From Chloroflexota bacterium (lineage in GTDB: Bacteria > Chloroflexota > Anaerolineae > Anaerolineales > Anaerolineaceae): a stretch of DNA of 5,663 nt. This document shows positions 1 to 4,445 of this stretch, one piece after another. Location of the stretch: contig JAGVUS010000297.1 of NCBI GenBank assembly GCA_019136175.1, forward strand, positions 1-5,663, given 5' to 3'. Each line of letters opens with the position of its first letter. Position 1 is the first letter of the stretch. The position numbers were made by a program, and so were the translations under genes. The notes beneath the pieces were generated by a model. It had not been told where the DNA came from. It ran no database searches and saw only the letters and a list, made by a program, of their open reading frames with translations.

Positions 1-469
1 CTCCGTCTTTGATCTTGGATATACCATAATATCCATCGGTGGTGATACTCAGGAAGTAAAAATTCTCTGCATCCTGGTAGCGGCAGATGATACCGGCATC
101 ACCAATGGGGGAGGTGACATTTTCTACATCCACTTCCACAATGACGTCCGTGAAGTCCAGGTATGGATTGGTCCAGTTCCACCAGTTTGCCTCGCCAACA
201 AAAATCTGGTAGGTTCCGTTCAGATAATCGGTTGTGGAGGTATCGTCTGTCCATTGATCCCATCCGCTGCCGGAATCCGAAAAGTCGTCTTCAAAAAGAA
301 TTTTAGCTTTCGGTGGTTTTTCAGTGACTGCCTCTGTAGGGACTTCTGTGGATGGTTTGGATGGTTCGGTTGTTTCCGTCGCTTTGGTAAAATTGGGGAA
401 TGTACTGCAAGCCAGGGTTGCCAGACTGAATATCAACAGTACAAAGAGAAGGGGACGCAGTGCTTTCAT
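1..469 (-). CDS. Secreted lipoprotein with jelly-roll-like domain (C-terminus cut off by window edge)
   Basis: 156 codons are visible; the rest lies beyond the left edge. Residues 1-20 form a lipoprotein signal peptide (Lys2, Arg5, hydrophobic stretch 7-20) ending in a permissive lipobox T-L-A-C, so Cys21 would be lipidated and the protein anchored outside the membrane. Residues 22-56 are a Thr/Glu/Pro/Lys-rich linker. A folded domain begins at about 57 (ILFEDDFSD) and is rich in W, Y, D and N, with G-W-D-Q-W near 69-73, N-W-W-N-W near 95-99 and a strand pattern I-C-R-Y-Q-D-A-E-N-F-Y-F near 128-139. This pattern resembles the concanavalin-A-like/LamG and DUF1080-type domains common in Chloroflexota lipoproteins; a carbohydrate or other ligand-binding role is inference. 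The start is supported by AGGAG at 478-482, 8 nt before the ATG. It is separated from hpt by 86 nt holding a TATAAT -10, so it is probably a separate transcript. Confidence 0.8.
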   Translation of the reverse strand, partial: MKALRPLLFVLLIFSLATLACSTFPNFTKATETTEPSKPSTEVPTEAVTEKPPKAKILFEDDFSDSGSGWDQWTDDTSTTDYLNGTYQIFVGEANWWNWTNPYLDFTDVIVEVDVENVTSPIGDAGIICRYQDAENFYFLSITTDGYYGISKIKDG

Positions 470-477
470 GGGTTATT

Positions 478-510
478 CTCCTGAATTTTGTGTGGGATAG
501 GGTTATTATA
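478..510 (-). promoter_or_regulatory. Promoter -10 and RBS for the leftward lipoprotein gene
   Basis: On the minus strand a perfect TATAAT lies at 510-505 and an AGGAG Shine-Dalgarno at 482-478, about 35 and 8 nt before the ATG. No good -35 hexamer sits 16-18 nt upstream (AATCCA or AAATCC). That position overlaps an AT-rich inverted repeat, AAATC-TGTG-GATTT, at 521-534, which could be an activator or repressor site. The -10 is seen directly; its activity is inferred. Confidence 0.5.
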
Positions 511-520
511 CTCCAACCAG

Positions 521-534
521 AAATCTGTGGATTT
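521..534. repeat. Small inverted repeat at the -35 position of the lipoprotein promoter
   Basis: AAATC-TGTG-GATTT is a perfect 5-bp inverted repeat with a 4-nt centre. It lies where the -35 element of the leftward lipoprotein promoter would be and downstream of the hpt stop. It has no following T-run on either strand that would make it a terminator. A regulator-binding role is only a suggestion, since a repeat this short can arise by chance in AT-rich DNA. Confidence 0.25.
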
Positions 535-555
535 TAACAATATTGAAAGGAGGAA

Positions 556-1128
556 TCACAGGGCATCGGGCTTAAGCAAACCAATAAAAGGCAGGTTGCG
601 AAACCTTTCGCGGTGATCCAATCCATATCCAACAATGAAACGATTGGGCAGGTCGAAACCAACATATTTCAGCGGAAGGTGGATGAGACGATTTTCCGGT
701 TTGTTAAATAATACGCAGGCTTCCAGGCTGGCAGGTTGGCGTGCTCTCAGGTTGCGCATCAGGTAGTTTAATGTAAGACCAGTATCCACAATATCTTCCA
801 CAAATAAAACATGACGGTTCTCAATGGAGATATCCAGGTCTTTGATCAGCCGAACCAACCCCTGGTCGCGGGTGGAGGGTGTGTAGCTGGATACTGCCAA
901 AAAATCCACCTCCACGTGAATGGTCAGGGTTCGTAACAGGTCTGCCATGAAGAACAACACGCCCTTCAAGACTCCAATCAGGATGGGTGTCTTTCCCGCA
1001 TAATCCACGGAAATCAATGCTCCAATTTGCTGAATGCGTTCCTGGATTTGTTCGGAAGTAATCAAAATTTCGCGGATGTCTCCCGCGAGTTCGCCATATG
1101 CATTGAGTGGTTTGGAATTTGTGTTCAT
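556..1128 (-). CDS. hpt: Hypoxanthine (guanine) phosphoribosyltransferase
   Basis: A 190-aa cytoplasmic purine salvage enzyme that transfers the phosphoribosyl group of PRPP to hypoxanthine and/or guanine, giving IMP or GMP and pyrophosphate. The type I PRTase signature is intact: the PRPP loop at 108-120 reads LFVEDIVDTGLTL with the acidic pair Glu111-Asp112 and Asp115. Leu54-Lys55-Gly56 is the pyrophosphate loop, Ser81-Tyr82 belongs to the flexible active-site loop, Lys143 matches the base-contacting lysine, and the C-terminal block near 164-182 (FIVGYGLDHRERFRNLPFI) is the purine-binding hood with Asp171. Length is normal for bacterial Hpt. The ATG overlaps the upstream stop as ATGA (1125-1128) and has no clear Shine-Dalgarno, so it is probably translated by coupling to the nuclease-like gene. 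It is the last gene of the unit. Whether it prefers hypoxanthine or guanine cannot be told from the sequence. Confidence 0.96.
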   Translation of the reverse strand: MNTNSKPLNAYGELAGDIREILITSEQIQERIQQIGALISVDYAGKTPILIGVLKGVLFFMADLLRTLTIHVEVDFLAVSSYTPSTRDQGLVRLIKDLDISIENRHVLFVEDIVDTGLTLNYLMRNLRARQPASLEACVLFNKPENRLIHLPLKYVGFDLPNRFIVGYGLDHRERFRNLPFIGLLKPDAL

Positions 1129-1526
1129 TCGTAATTTTGCGGTTGGGAAACAGGAACAGCCGGTTGGGCATGGGTTCCGCGGATGGTCTCTGCCTGGGTG
1201 GTAAGTCCAAACTTGATCATCAGGTCGCGCAGCTCACGCCGCTTCAATAGCTTGATGTGGATATCGGGATACAATTCAGACATCAGGCGCAATTTGCGAT
1301 TTTTGATGGTTGCCAGTGATGGACGCAGGGTGGTTAGTTCGATAAAAAGGTCTTGCTGGGGAAGATAAAAATCCGGCGTGAATGCCATGGTGACATTGCC
1401 TTTCTCATCCCATTCCAGCGGGAAAGTGCGGGGCTCATACTGCCATTCAATGGCATAAAAATCCAGGATCTGGGCAAAGGTTTCTTCTGCAGGGTGGGAA
1501 AAATGAGGGCGGTGATTATTGGACAA
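1125..1526 (-). CDS. Uncharacterised small PD-(D/E)XK nuclease-like protein (TTG start)
   Basis: A 133-aa soluble protein read from a TTG at 1526. The TTG is preceded at 7 nt by AGGAG (1538-1534) and overlaps the kinase-like stop by 11 nt. An in-frame ATG at 1559 would add 11 residues but lies deeper in the upstream gene and lacks that RBS. Visible blocks are A-E-E-T-F-A near 13-18, T-P-D-F-Y-L-P at 50-56 and F-I-E-L-T-T at 61-66, followed by a basic helix (K75, R77, K78, R80) and a second basic stretch KLLKRREL at 92-99. The spacing E...PD...ExT fits a PD-(D/E)XK restriction-endonuclease-like core with Glu14 or Glu15, Asp52 and Glu63, but the usual lysine is Thr65. That could mean a variant active site or a binding-only protein. 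The last 25 or so residues are Pro/Gln-rich and probably disordered. It lies between a nucleotide-kinase-like gene and hpt, is coupled to both, and has no recognised function. Confidence 0.75.
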   Translation of the reverse strand: MSNNHRPHFSHPAEETFAQILDFYAIEWQYEPRTFPLEWDEKGNVTMAFTPDFYLPQQDLFIELTTLRPSLATIKNRKLRLMSELYPDIHIKLLKRRELRDLMIKFGLTTQAETIRGTHAQPAVPVSQPQNYE

Positions 1527-2097
1527 GGTTGTTCTCCTGGAACCGACTGGCAAGTGCATGCAATATCAGTTCCACGGCGGTCTCAGCGGATACATTGGCG
1601 GTGTTGATCATCAGGTCATACAAGTCAGGGTTGTTCCAATCAACCTGGTATCCTTTCTTCAGGTAGGATTTCCGGTGGCGATCGCTGGCTAATACCTGGG
1701 CGCGGGCAGCTTCATAGGGAATGGAAAGCCGTGCTGCCACCCGGTTGATGCGCACCTCCAGTGGTGCAGTGAGCCGAACGTGCAGGGTATCCGGTCTGCC
1801 GGAAAGGATCACCTGTCCCGCCCTCCCCAGGATGATGATATTGCCTTCTTCCGCCATTTCCAGCATGATGTTTCGAACAGCCGCCCGGTAGGCGGATTCT
1901 GCCTCGCTGGATGTTTCCAACCCAAAGATGCCAAGTTCATCAATGACAGCCAATGCAACATCCGGTGCACCAGCCACGCGGGCAGCCTGGTTAATGATTT
2001 CACGCCAAACCAGCCTGTACCCCAGCCGATTTGCTGTTGCCCGGGCAATATCGCAGCTCAGGCTTCCCAGTTGACGAGAGATGGTGATGACGGACAT
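1516..2097 (-). CDS. Cytidylate kinase-like family P-loop protein
   Basis: 193 aa, cytoplasmic. It matches the cytidylate kinase-like family in overall order: an N-terminal nucleotide-binding strand and loop (VITISRQLGSLSCDIA, 3-18), I-I-I-L-G-R-A-G near 87-94, an R-L-T-A-P-x-E-x-R block at 108-116, a D-R-x-R-x-x-Y segment at 139-145, and the very typical Y-Q-V-D-W-N-N-P-D-L-Y-D-L-M-I-N-T at 150-166. True Cmk phosphorylates CMP/dCMP, but this family is broader and its substrate is usually unknown, so no cmk symbol is given. Odd point: the P-loop, commonly GSGGxxIA, reads G-S-L-S-C-D-I-A and lacks the double glycine. The ATG at 2097 opens the leftward unit; only a weak purine stretch (GGCTGGAA) precedes it. 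Its last codons overlap the next gene's RBS and start, so the two are translationally linked. Confidence 0.85.
   Translation of the reverse strand: MSVITISRQLGSLSCDIARATANRLGYRLVWREIINQAARVAGAPDVALAVIDELGIFGLETSSEAESAYRAAVRNIMLEMAEEGNIIILGRAGQVILSGRPDTLHVRLTAPLEVRINRVAARLSIPYEAARAQVLASDRHRKSYLKKGYQVDWNNPDLYDLMINTANVSAETAVELILHALASRFQENNLVQ
1534..1538 (-). promoter_or_regulatory. Shine-Dalgarno that fixes the TTG start of the nuclease-like gene
   Basis: AGGAG on the minus strand, 7 nt before TTG (1526-1524). It lies inside the last codons of the kinase-like gene. The alternative ATG at 1559 is upstream of this motif and has none of its own, so the TTG is the better start. Confidence 0.65.
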
Positions 2098-2129
2098 TTC
2101 CAGCCAATTCTTTTAACGGTTACAATATC

Positions 2130-2135
2130 ATTATA
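2130..2135 (-). promoter_or_regulatory. -10 element for the leftward kinase/nuclease/hpt unit
   Basis: Perfect TATAAT on the minus strand (2135-2130), 32 nt before the ATG at 2097. The matching -35 position (about 2153-2158, AGAATC) is poor, so expression may need an activator or be weak. It is the only -10-like element upstream of the three-gene unit, whose genes overlap or abut. Confidence 0.45.
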
Positions 2136-2140
2136 GCGGA

Positions 2141-2169
2141 TTTACCGGATTGGATTCTTAAATCATAAT
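2141..2169 (+). promoter_or_regulatory. Sigma70-type promoter for the methyltransferase gene
   Basis: TTTACC (2141-2146), a 17-nt spacer and CATAAT (2164-2169); the -10 matches consensus at five of six bases and the -35 at four. Transcription would start near 2176, leaving a leader of only about 17 nt that is mostly Shine-Dalgarno. The promoter is interleaved with the divergent minus-strand -10 at 2130-2135. Predicted by inspection only. Confidence 0.45.
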
Positions 2170-2177
2170 CTGTAATT

Positions 2178-2182
2178 GGAGG
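2178..2182 (+). promoter_or_regulatory. Shine-Dalgarno deciding the methyltransferase start
   Basis: GGAGG ends 1 nt before the ATG at 2184, too close for initiation, and 10 nt before the in-frame ATG at 2193. The second ATG is therefore the likely start. Confidence 0.65.
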
Positions 2183-2192
2183 AATGTTCAGA

Positions 2193-3008
2193 ATGGATTC
2201 TTATATTGAATCGAATCGCAGGTTGTGGAATGAATTCGCGGCCATTCATGCCGGGTCAGAGTTATATCAGCTGGCGGAGTTCAAACAGGGAAAAAACAAG
2301 CTTAATCCACTGGAACGCGAGGAAGTGGGGGATGTCAGGGGGAGGAAGCTGCTCCATTTGCAATGTCATTTTGGGATGGATACCTTATCCTGGGCGCAGC
2401 TGGGGGCGGACGTGACAGGTGTGGATTTTTCCGATACTGCTATTCAGATGGCGCAGGAGTTAAGCAAGGAAGTCAACCTTCCCGGGCGGTTTGTTTGCAG
2501 CACAATTGAAAACCTTCCCGACCATTTGGGGGAAGAAAGTTCGTTTGATATTGTCTTTACTTCCTATGGGGTTATTACCTGGCTCCCCACTTTGAAAAAA
2601 TGGGCGGAAGTGATTCATCATTACCTGAAACCTGGTGGAATTTTTTACATTGCCGAGTTTCATCCCTTTGCGATGGTTTTTGATGATACTGCGGGGGTGA
2701 CGGATTGGCACATTGGTTATCCATATTTTAACAAGGATGTTATGCGGTTTGATGTGGAAGGTTCCTATGCCGACCGTAACGCCAAAGTGGAGACGAAAAT
2801 CTCCTATGAATGGCAGCACACGCTTGGGGAAGTAATCAGCGAACTGGCTGCAACCGGGCTGCACCTGGAGTACCTTCACGAATTTCCCTACACAGTGTAC
2901 CGGATGTTTGATTTCACATCGCCCTGTGAGGATGGTTACTGGCGTCCCCCGGAGAATTTAAAGCCCATGCCGCTCATTTTTTCCATGCGGTGGCATAAAC
3001 CGGCTTGA
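2193..3008 (+). CDS. Class I SAM-dependent methyltransferase
   Basis: 271 aa, cytoplasmic; transfers a methyl group from S-adenosylmethionine to an unknown acceptor. The N-terminus (YIESNRRLWNEFAAIHAGSE) is the short cap helix typical of one methyltransferase subfamily. Motif I at about 53-66 is LLHLQCHFGMDTLS, the LQCHFGxDTLS variant of the glycine-rich SAM loop. Motif II is V-T-G-V-D-F-S at 74-80, with Asp78 placed to bind the SAM ribose. Motif IV is F-D-I-V-F-T-S-Y-G-V-I-T-W-L at 118-131, and Y-L-K-P-G-G at 144-149 precedes strand 5. The C-terminal 120 or so residues are rich in Trp, Tyr, His and Phe and probably form the substrate pocket. The start was moved from the ATG at 2184 to 2193 because GGAGG at 2178-2182 fits only the latter. 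It is a single gene, divergent from the kinase unit and convergent with the deacetylase 4 nt away. The substrate cannot be inferred. Confidence 0.92.
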   Translation: MDSYIESNRRLWNEFAAIHAGSELYQLAEFKQGKNKLNPLEREEVGDVRGRKLLHLQCHFGMDTLSWAQLGADVTGVDFSDTAIQMAQELSKEVNLPGRFVCSTIENLPDHLGEESSFDIVFTSYGVITWLPTLKKWAEVIHHYLKPGGIFYIAEFHPFAMVFDDTAGVTDWHIGYPYFNKDVMRFDVEGSYADRNAKVETKISYEWQHTLGEVISELAATGLHLEYLHEFPYTVYRMFDFTSPCEDGYWRPPENLKPMPLIFSMRWHKPA

Positions 3009-3012
3009 TGGC

Positions 3013-3948
3013 TCAGGGCAGCGATGTCCAGGGCAGGAGTGCCTGGAAATCTTCAAGGGATTTCATTCCCTCCACCTCTCGGCGGCTGAGGTAATAAATC
3101 GATCCCGGATAATGTTCGTTAAAAATCCCAACACCAACTGCAGAGGTGTAACCGGCGCGTTCCGCCTGCGTGATGATGCCTGGATTAACCTCAGCAAATG
3201 GATAGGCAAATGAGCGAATCTCAAGCCCAAGCTCGCGTTGCAGGAATGCCCGGGATTCAGAAAGTTCATACCCAACGTTGGTGTTGGAATCTGTGAGCCT
3301 GGCGTGTGTCATGCTGTGGTTGCCGAATTCCCACCCTGCTTCTGCCATTTCGCGAACCTGGACGGGATGAAGGAAATCTTCGGAGTACAGGCGGTTTGCA
3401 ACCAGGTACATCACGCCTTTAAATCCGTACTCATTCATAATGGGAAATGCGTTTTCATACACATCCATATTTCCATCATCAAATGTAATGATGATGGGAC
3501 GAGGTGGGATCGGTCCTCCGTACCAGATGAGGTTCACCAGTTCGGAGATGGTGAGGGTTGTGTATCCCCACTCGTGCAATGCTTCCATTTGTTGAGTAAA
3601 ATCCTCCACGGTTACGGAATAGCGGTCGTTTTCTTTGCTGTTCACGTGGTGGTATAACAGGATGGGAATGGTCACTTTGCCACCCTCAATGACTGCCCAG
3701 GTTGGGGTGGGTGTGATGGTTGGTGTGGGAGTTGAGGTGCGTGTTGGCTGGATGGTTGGTGTGGGTGTGTGTGTAGGTGTTGCGGTCGCGGTTTTGGTTG
3801 GCAGGCTGGTGGATGTCGGTGAAGAGGTGGGAGCCAGAGAGAAGCCCTGTGCCAGTTGCTGGCATCCGCTCAGGGAGAGCGTCATGAAAACAATCAACGG
3901 CAGAATGATGAAAAGGATTGGGTTGTGCTTGCGATGCATGGGTTCCAT
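3013..3948 (-). CDS. Polysaccharide deacetylase (NodB-type) lipoprotein
   Basis: 311 aa, exported and lipid-anchored. Signal peptide residues 1-28 (basic H5-R6-K7-H8, hydrophobic 11-26) end in a canonical lipobox L-S-G-C with Cys29. A Thr/Pro/Ser-rich linker covers about 40-83. The catalytic domain begins near 93 with T-I-P-I-L-L-Y-H-H-V. NodB motif 1 is T-F-D-D-G at 155-159 (Asp157 general base, Asp158 metal ligand) and motif 2 is H-S-M-T-H at 211-215 (metal ligands His211, His215). Motif 3 is the S-F-A-Y-P-F-A-E block at 246-253, where Ala252 replaces the glycine often seen after YPF. Family members remove N- or O-acetyl groups from peptidoglycan, chitin-like or surface polysaccharides; the substrate here is unknown. 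The start is ATG 3948 or ATG 3939 (residue 4), and neither has a strong Shine-Dalgarno. Its stop is 4 nt from the converging methyltransferase stop. Confidence 0.92.
   Translation of the reverse strand: MEPMHRKHNPILFIILPLIVFMTLSLSGCQQLAQGFSLAPTSSPTSTSLPTKTATATPTHTPTPTIQPTRTSTPTPTITPTPTWAVIEGGKVTIPILLYHHVNSKENDRYSVTVEDFTQQMEALHEWGYTTLTISELVNLIWYGGPIPPRPIIITFDDGNMDVYENAFPIMNEYGFKGVMYLVANRLYSEDFLHPVQVREMAEAGWEFGNHSMTHARLTDSNTNVGYELSESRAFLQRELGLEIRSFAYPFAEVNPGIITQAERAGYTSAVGVGIFNEHYPGSIYYLSRREVEGMKSLEDFQALLPWTSLP
3697..3831 (-). repeat. Low-complexity Thr/Pro linker coding DNA with a (GT)5 run
   Basis: This codes for residues 40-84 of the deacetylase, largely Thr-Pro and Thr-Xaa pairs. On the plus strand it reads as GT/GG-rich DNA with a clean (GT)5 at 3765-3774 and several GG to GGGG runs near 3700-3730. 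It tethers the catalytic domain at a distance from the membrane. Such tracts commonly vary in length; a change not divisible by three would cut off the catalytic domain. Confidence 0.7.
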
Positions 3949-3971
3949 TGTACCAAACCGTACCGGATTTT

Positions 3972-4014
3972 GCGGTCATTGAATCACAATGACGGATCGC
4001 GATTCCTTGACCGC
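3972..4014. promoter_or_regulatory. Nested inverted repeats between divergent deacetylase and ATL genes (possible operator)
   Basis: Three palindromic elements overlap. GCGGTCA (3972-3978) pairs with TGACCGC (4008-4014). GTCATTG (3975-3981) pairs with CAATGAC (3987-3993) around a 5-nt centre. ATCGCGAT (3996-4003) is a perfect 8-bp palindrome. The right outer arm covers the -35 of the ATL promoter. No T-run follows, so it is not a terminator. A repressor or activator site serving one or both genes is inferred. Confidence 0.4.
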
Positions 4015-4035
4015 CATCTGTTTCTTCGATACACT
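4007..4035 (+). promoter_or_regulatory. Sigma70-type promoter for the ATL/EamA pair
   Basis: TTGACC (4007-4012; five of six to consensus), a 17-nt spacer and TACACT (4030-4035; four of six). The expected start is near 4042, giving a leader of about 60 nt before the ATG at 4102, with a GGAAGAG purine stretch at 4084-4090. The -35 overlaps an arm of the inverted repeat at 4008-4014, which suggests control by a bound regulator. Confidence 0.55.
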
Positions 4036-4101
4036 CAACTTTGCATGGACGAATCAGCTTGAAAAATTGTTCCCAAATCCTTCGGAAGAGATCATCTAAT
4101 A

Positions 4102-4428
4102 ATGGAACCATTCTCCCCGCCCCGTTTGTATGATCGCATTTATGCCATTGTTCGGCAAATACCACCGGGTAAAGTTGCCAGTTATGGACAGATTGCAAGG
4201 CTTGTGGGGGGATGTTCTGCGCAAATGATTGGTTTTGCCATGGCGGCATTACCGGAAGGCAGCGATGTTCCCTGGCAGCGGGTGATCAACAAGCAGGGGA
4301 AAATCAGCCCGCATGGATATGGAATGGGCAGTGTCATTCAACGTCAGCTTCTGGAAGAGGAAGGTGTGATATTTGACCTGGAGGGTCGAATCGATTGGGA
4401 TCGGTTCGGCTGGCTGGAAATAGAATAA
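4102..4428 (+). CDS. Alkyltransferase-like protein (ATL), MGMT-family DNA-binding domain without the acceptor cysteine
   Basis: 108 aa, consisting only of the O6-alkylguanine-DNA alkyltransferase C-terminal domain. ATL proteins bind O6-alkylguanine, flip it out and mark it for nucleotide excision repair, but do not transfer the alkyl group themselves. The diagnostic change is seen directly: the PCHR active site is P-W-Q-R-V at 57-61, with Trp58 in place of cysteine. Other family features are I-P-P-G-K-V-A-S-Y-G-Q-I-A at 20-32 with Tyr28 as the base-flipping tyrosine, the N63 hinge position in R-V-I-N, and the C-terminal L-L-E-x-E-G-V block near 83-89. Odd point: in the recognition helix, where A-R-x-V-G is expected, the sequence is A-Q-M-I-G (40-44), so the arginine finger is Gln41. 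It is first in a pair with the EamA gene 17 nt downstream. Confident in ATL; the effect of Gln41 is unknown. Confidence 0.92.
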   Translation: MEPFSPPRLYDRIYAIVRQIPPGKVASYGQIARLVGGCSAQMIGFAMAALPEGSDVPWQRVINKQGKISPHGYGMGSVIQRQLLEEEGVIFDLEGRIDWDRFGWLEIE

Positions 4429-4429
4429 C

Positions 4430-4435
4430 AAGGAG
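4430..4435 (+). promoter_or_regulatory. Shine-Dalgarno that fixes the TTG start of the EamA gene
   Basis: AAGGAG follows directly after the ATL stop and lies 10 nt before an in-frame TTG at 4446. The in-frame ATG at 4395 is inside the ATL gene and would add a charged, non-hydrophobic 17-residue extension untypical of the family. Confidence 0.65.
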
Positions 4436-4445
4436 AACTGGAAGC

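Noticed and set aside
254..484. Plus-strand frame opposite the partial lipoprotein
   Set aside because: The minus strand gives a clean signal peptide, lipobox, linker and domain with an RBS. The plus frame is Cys/Phe/Trp-rich noise.
526..534. DnaA-box-like AAATCCACA on the minus strand
   Set aside because: Two of nine bases differ from the usual box, it is alone, and no origin genes are nearby.
1527..1559. ATG at 1559 as start of the nuclease-like gene
   Set aside because: It has no Shine-Dalgarno and overlaps the kinase-like gene by 44 nt; TTG at 1526 has AGGAG at ideal distance.
3027..3047. Hairpin TCCAGG...CCTGGA as a terminator
   Set aside because: The stem is fair (eight pairs with one bulge), but no T-run follows on either strand and it lies within the deacetylase coding region.
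3947..3952. TACAAT on the minus strand as a -10 giving a leaderless deacetylase mRNA starting at the ATG at 3939
   Set aside because: No -35 hexamer stands at 16-18 nt; the nearest (ATGACC) is 21 nt away. Possible but unsupported.
3686..4249. A 187-codon minus-strand frame covering the deacetylase N-terminus and upstream region
   Set aside because: It is the shifted frame of the repetitive Thr/Pro linker DNA (His/Thr/Asn-rich output), runs antisense into the ATL gene and has no RBS. The deacetylase frame has signal peptide, lipobox and catalytic motifs.
4395..4445. ATG at 4395 as start of the EamA gene
   Set aside because: It lies inside the ATL gene, adds an arginine-rich extension and lacks an RBS; TTG at 4446 follows AAGGAG.
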